Positions 60,501 to 64,000 of a DNA stretch of 64,000 nucleotides are shown here, one piece after another (position 1 is the first letter of the stretch; each line of letters opens with the position of its first letter). The translations under genes were made by a program, and so were the position numbers. The stretch is from the NCBI RefSeq assembly GCF_964355755.1, contig NC_092675.1, positions 3,692,312 to 3,756,311 of the forward strand, given 5' to 3'. The stretch comes from Antedon mediterranea. Lineage: Eukaryota > Echinodermata > Crinoidea > Comatulida > Antedonidae. A model generated the notes under the pieces. It was not told the origin of the DNA and made no database searches. It was given only the letters and a program-made list of their open reading frames with translations.

Positions 60501-62813
60501 TAAATACTGCCCTGTATCCTGCTATGGATGATGAATACAATACAATTGGAGTGAGTGGCCAAGAGGTTAATAATAATAATATTTATTCAGCAAAAGTTCT
60601 TAAAAGTATGTTTTACATTTCATCTTGCCAGGAAAAAGTAATAGGCATGAGCCCAAACAGAAAACTGTTTTGACTCCATCATTATTATAAAATACAAAAA
60701 AAAAACAAAAACTAAGTAGTACAAAATTAAATTAAAAAAATACACCAATTAAGAATAATCTGCATTGAATAAACTTAAAATAATTTAATATTTTGAGATC
60801 AAAGGATTAGTGAGTTGGGCTTTAAAGTTGTAGCACATTGTCTAATTGCATTGTTAAGATAGCGGAACAATAATTATGTAGCCATAACATGGGTAAGGGT
60901 TTGAGGTTTACTCACTCCATGGTTCTGGTGGTAAAACGAGTCTTCTCGGATAAGGACTATAAACCGTAGGTCCAGTGTACACATCTGCCTCATGTGCACT
61001 TTAAAGAACCTAGTACATCTTTCGAGACAAGTAGGGGGTTACCCCAGTGTACTAGTTCACACACATCATGGAGGATTTTTCTATGGTTATATAAATATAC
61101 AAGTGAGTGAGTAGCCGAGAGGTTAAGACAGTGGAACCGTAATACGTTGCCATAACATCGGCAAGGGTTCAAGACTCACACGCACCATGGTTCTGGTCTT
61201 CTGGGATAAACTTTAGGTCCAGTGTACACATCTGCACTCATTTAGAGTCGATTTAATATTTACCTGGCTTTGCATCTGTTGTTGCATTTCCATAAAATTA
61301 GCTGATCCTAGGCCCATTCCTCCAAGGCCACTGAGTCCACCCAGCCCACTTCCAAATGGGTTTTGTTGTGCTTGAATAGGAGGTGGGGCTGCAGTAGTGG
61401 TTGATGATGATGATTGAGAAGATTGTTGTGCATGTTGAGCTGCTTGTTCTTGAGCCTATTAAAAAGGGTAAAAAAACATTTTTTACATTTATACTAACAT
61501 TTTAATTTATTTCATTTTATTTCCACCAAGTAAACTTCTGTAAAATATCTACTTTCAATTGGAGATATAAATAAACGTAACTGATTTTTCAAAACAATAC
61601 ATAAAATATTTTTATTCAGTTTGTTTTTTGTTTGTATGAAGTTTTCTTGTTTTATAACGCACCTTTCCGGAAAAAATTGTTATAGTAACTGTACACCTCA
61701 GTGATATTATTAATCAGGGATTTGAATGTATGGTGTATTTAGCAAGAGATTTTAACACAAATTTGAAATTGCAACCTCAAGTTAAAAAATCATGTTCTAA
61801 TTATTTTTAATACAGATTATTTATCATTGCCAAAACTGATCTGTATGTTAGTATAACATTACTGGTACCAGTTTTTATTCAGGTTAAATGTAACCAAATG
61901 GTACAGTACCAGCATATCATAATAATTTGCAATTACTGATGACCTTCAATGTTACCTCAAAGCTTGGTTCCCACTAGAACGCAACACAAACACGTAAGCG
62001 CAACGCAAGTAATTTTACCAATCATGACGCCATAGATCATCTAAACTGTTGCTTGTGATTGGTCATTACGTAGAGCTACGTCCTTACATTGCGTTCTATT
62101 TGGAACCAACCTTACGAATTTTCATATAAACTATTGTTATTTAAGGGCTATGTCCACAACTCAATACATCTAACTCAACATTTTAGTCTTTATATATATA
62201 TATATATTGTATTGATATTTATTACTGTTATGTGTTTTCCTGTATTTTAAGTGTAATAAGCATCAAGGAAAACAAATTTTATGTTCGCCTTGTTGTGGTC
62301 ATGACCATAAAGTTTTATCTTATCTTATGTAACCATTGGAATTATTCTTATGGTAAATTGAGTGGAGCTGTAGCTTGGTGGTTAACGTGCTTGCCTTCCA
62401 ATCCCAAGGTCCCGGGTTCAATCCTGACCTAGTGCAGGGTTGTAACTCATGACTCTTTCACCTCCACTCCCTAAGCCTCAAATGAGACTTAGTTTAAAAG
62501 CACGATAAATTATTAAATAGTTTATCCATCCTGTAATTGGCGAGTTACTCGCTGTTGGATGAGTATGAATAAAAAAAAAAAAAAAAAAAAAAATTTAAAT
62601 ACAGTATTAGATGTGACACTGGACACGGTAACATAATTTCCTTATACAGTATAATCTAGATACAGAAGGGAAAATAGATTACAATTGACAAATAACCAGG
62701 TTATGTTAGTTGGTTTGAATTTCCCTATAGTCTGAATGTCTACTAAACATAGATAGAGCTTACTTTGTTGGCAGATCTTATGACTAAATGAACTGTTAAT
62801 CCATCCTTGATTC
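54516..62813 (-). CDS. UBQLN: Ubiquilin (5' end outside window)
   Basis: The eleven exons, all GT-AG and phase-consistent, are 62764-62813, 61264-61455, 60221-60346, 59441-59569, 59158-59275, 58784-58975, 57892-58031, 57599-57682, 57205-57320, 55055-55232 and 54516-54659; about 488 residues are visible. The first is the end of the ubiquitin-like domain ([16 protein letters not shown]). Then come a Gly/Gln linker with [20 protein letters not shown]1 repeats rich in NP-M ([60 protein letters not shown]), a Ser/Thr-rich linker, and a second STI1 pair ([20 protein letters not shown]). Last is the UBA domain ([20 protein letters not shown]). Ubiquilins shuttle ubiquitinated and membrane proteins to the proteasome: the UBL binds the proteasome, the UBA ubiquitin, the STI1 regions clients. 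The start and most of the UBL lie past the right edge. The last exon is duplicated at 42876-43025. Confidence 0.97.
55904..57014. mobile_element. hAT-like transposon in a ubiquilin intron
   Basis: Perfect 14-bp inverted repeats CAGGGCTCGATTTA, flanked by a 5-bp duplication ATAGG (55899-55903, 57015-57019). Subterminal GGGCTAGT/ACTAGCCC words are repeated at both ends. The 148-codon open frame 55704-56150 crosses the element boundary and is not a gene. It also holds an AGGCCTAG cluster (56530-56615). Confidence 0.88.
58085..58745. repeat. Minisatellite in a ubiquilin intron
   Basis: About 25 degenerate units of roughly 21 bp (ATGGATCACAGGTGTTAACTG, variants TGATGACAAGTGCTATCTGG), interrupted at about 58470-58595 by unrelated AT-rich sequence. 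Confidence 0.9.
59585..59770 (-). mobile_element. SINE family 2, truncated
   Basis: Reverse of the 15780-16050 body: ATAGCGCCTAATGTTG, AACATTATTACCCCAGTCAT, GGGAACATACTCCCAT, AATCAGCGCAAAGTTGTGTC. The tRNA-like head is missing. Confidence 0.75.
60540..61245 (+). mobile_element. SINE family 3 copies and fragments
   Basis: GTGAGTGAGTAGCCGAGAGG (61103-61122) and AAGGGTTCAAGACTC make a tRNA-like head. The body CACCATGGTTCTGGTCTTCT and CCAGTGTACACATCTGC recurs at 60915-60990. A truncated head (GAGTGAGTGGCCAAGAGG) is at 60551-60568. Confidence 0.65.
61960..62116. mobile_element. Palindromic MITE, copy 3
   Basis: AAAGCTTGGTTCCCACTAG at the left and TTGGAACCAACCTTA at the right, with CGCAACGCAAGTAA / GAGCTACGTCCTTACATTG inner arms. 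Confidence 0.8.
62355..62592 (+). mobile_element. tRNA-derived SINE (family 4) with poly(A)
   Basis: Box A TAGCTTGGTGGTTAACG and box B GGTTCAATCC, then a unique body, then GAGTTACTCGCTGTTGGATG and a poly(A) of about 22. It lies in a ubiquilin intron, opposite strand. Confidence 0.8.
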
Positions 62814-63154
62814 CTGTAAAAACAATGACAAATAAATAAATATAAAGAATATAGCACACCATGATATACAATGGAAAGTACATAATTATATAAACCAGTT
62901 TATGGTTATGACTACATTCCATGTAGAGGACATCTTGAAAACACCTCAACGATTTGATTTTATTCGGTTTCAACATAAGATTACAAGACAATATGAATAC
63001 AAACAATTTACAAGCAAATACATTAAATAAGAAACCAGGATAGCTCATGAAGTTGAAAGAAAAATCAACTTAATTCCAATGGAGTCCAATGGTCTTGGAC
63101 TCTTTAAACTTCTAACCTGAGTCCAATTTTTAAGTATCATGCTCTCTTGCTTCT

Positions 63155-64000
63155 ATATATAAATTTACGTAAGGGCAAAATTCGGTTAAACGCGCGTTAT
63201 TTCTAGAATGTTTACTCGATGGTATATAAAGTTGGTTAGAATCTGGGTTCTGATTTTAACCACCTGATGTATCCCTGTTTACTAATTAAATTTAGTTAGA
63301 TAATTAGTTATTGACAATTAAAACGAATTTAGGTTCACCAATTTGCCCCAAATAGGGGTGTTTTCCGATTTTGGTATACACTGTCTAATGGATGTCCTCT
63401 TGAAAAATACCTGCACACAATAATACGAGGATGCTTCGCATTTTCCTATCTCCTCCTACGATAATTGTTTTTAATAGCTGAAAACCGGTTGAACAGCTCG
63501 AGTACAGTCATAATGTTGAAGACAGGCTGATTTTCTTTAAAAAATACTATTTTCATAGATTTAATATACGTTTATACAAATGTAATGATTTGCGATTAAT
63601 GGAACATTCCAGTTTATAGGTAAATTTATGAGCCCTTGGTTTAACACAAGAAGGTAAATTTATGGGCCCTTGGAGAATAAACTTAAAACTGAGATATAGT
63701 ATTGCAATACTTTGACAATATTGTAAATACTACATATTAACATATTGGGTAGGCTCTACTGCTGGATATATAAACGCATAATATACAAATAAAAACTTTA
63801 TTACTAACCGTTGCTTCTCAACGTTTGTATTAATTAATAATTATAAAAAATATAAACGTCGTAGTGGTGTATCGTTAAATTTCATTTTAATATATATTTA
63901 TTTATTTATTTTACTATTTCAATCGACTATAACAGGGACAGTTTTAAAAAAGTATTAAATCGTAAATGTTTATTGTGTTTAGTGGCCAGTATATTATTGA
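63155..64000. repeat. Long repeat R2, copy 2 (no transposon)
   Basis: Reverse-oriented match to 39300-39478 plus 41111-41780. At 63800-63825 it runs from AACTTTATTACTAACC to GTTGCTTCTCAACG, spanning the point where copy 1 carries the 1632-bp transposon. The match continues to the window edge. Confidence 0.88.

Noticed and set aside
62814-63154. Search for the upstream ubiquitin-like exon of ubiquilin
   Set aside because: No codons resembling the missing part of the UBL are visible before the R2 repeat, so the exon is taken to lie outside the window.

Overview
This is a eukaryotic nuclear window. It is AT-rich, with spliced genes using GT-AG introns, tRNA-derived SINEs, non-LTR retrotransposons and many TIR DNA transposons. 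The gene set (NSA2, a C19orf25 homologue, a C3orf38 homologue, ubiquilin) is metazoan. The very frequent TAGGCCTA-type words and AT-rich introns suggest an invertebrate deuterostome, perhaps an echinoderm; that placement is inference only. Layout: 1-10.4 kb is gene-free repeat sequence containing one copy (657-2429) of a 1.6-1.8 kb TIR element whose inverted second copy lies at 39479-41110. A decayed LINE occupies 10.4-12.8 kb. NSA2 (13459-18800, minus, nine exons, full length) lies head to head with the C19orf25 homologue (19603-20773, plus). A five-exon gene for a secreted, seven-cysteine, spatzle/neurotrophin-like cystine-knot protein (23168-26268, plus) converges on the C3orf38 homologue (27078-29386, minus, three exons). 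From 29.4 to 42 kb there is no confident gene; the stretch holds a 5'-inverted (twin-primed) LINE insertion with a target-site duplication, a small TIR transposon and dispersed repeats. 

The most interesting locus is 42876-46292 (minus). A second copy of C3orf38 exons 1-2 and its upstream region sits directly upstream of a second copy of the last (UBA) exon of ubiquilin. All predicted exons are open, the splice sites are intact and the phases match, so the locus is predicted to encode a new 148-residue C3orf38-N/ubiquilin-UBA chimera. Both indels against the parents are multiples of three. 

Next, 46595-52497 is a 5.9 kb TIR-bounded element inserted in a dispersed repeat whose empty paralogue is present near 36.14 kb. 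It carries a decayed gene of a poorly described family with PIN/FEN-like acidic motifs and a C-terminal cysteine-rich CXC-like domain, and it contains two nested transposons. Finally, ubiquilin (54516-62813, minus, eleven exons in the window, 5' end beyond the edge) fills the right end. Its introns carry a TIR transposon, a minisatellite, SINEs and a palindromic MITE. The last 0.85 kb is an inverted paralogue of the repeat that flanks the 39479-41110 transposon, and it lacks that transposon. 

All gene models were built by eye from conserved protein sequence and splice signals; nothing was searched or aligned by computer.
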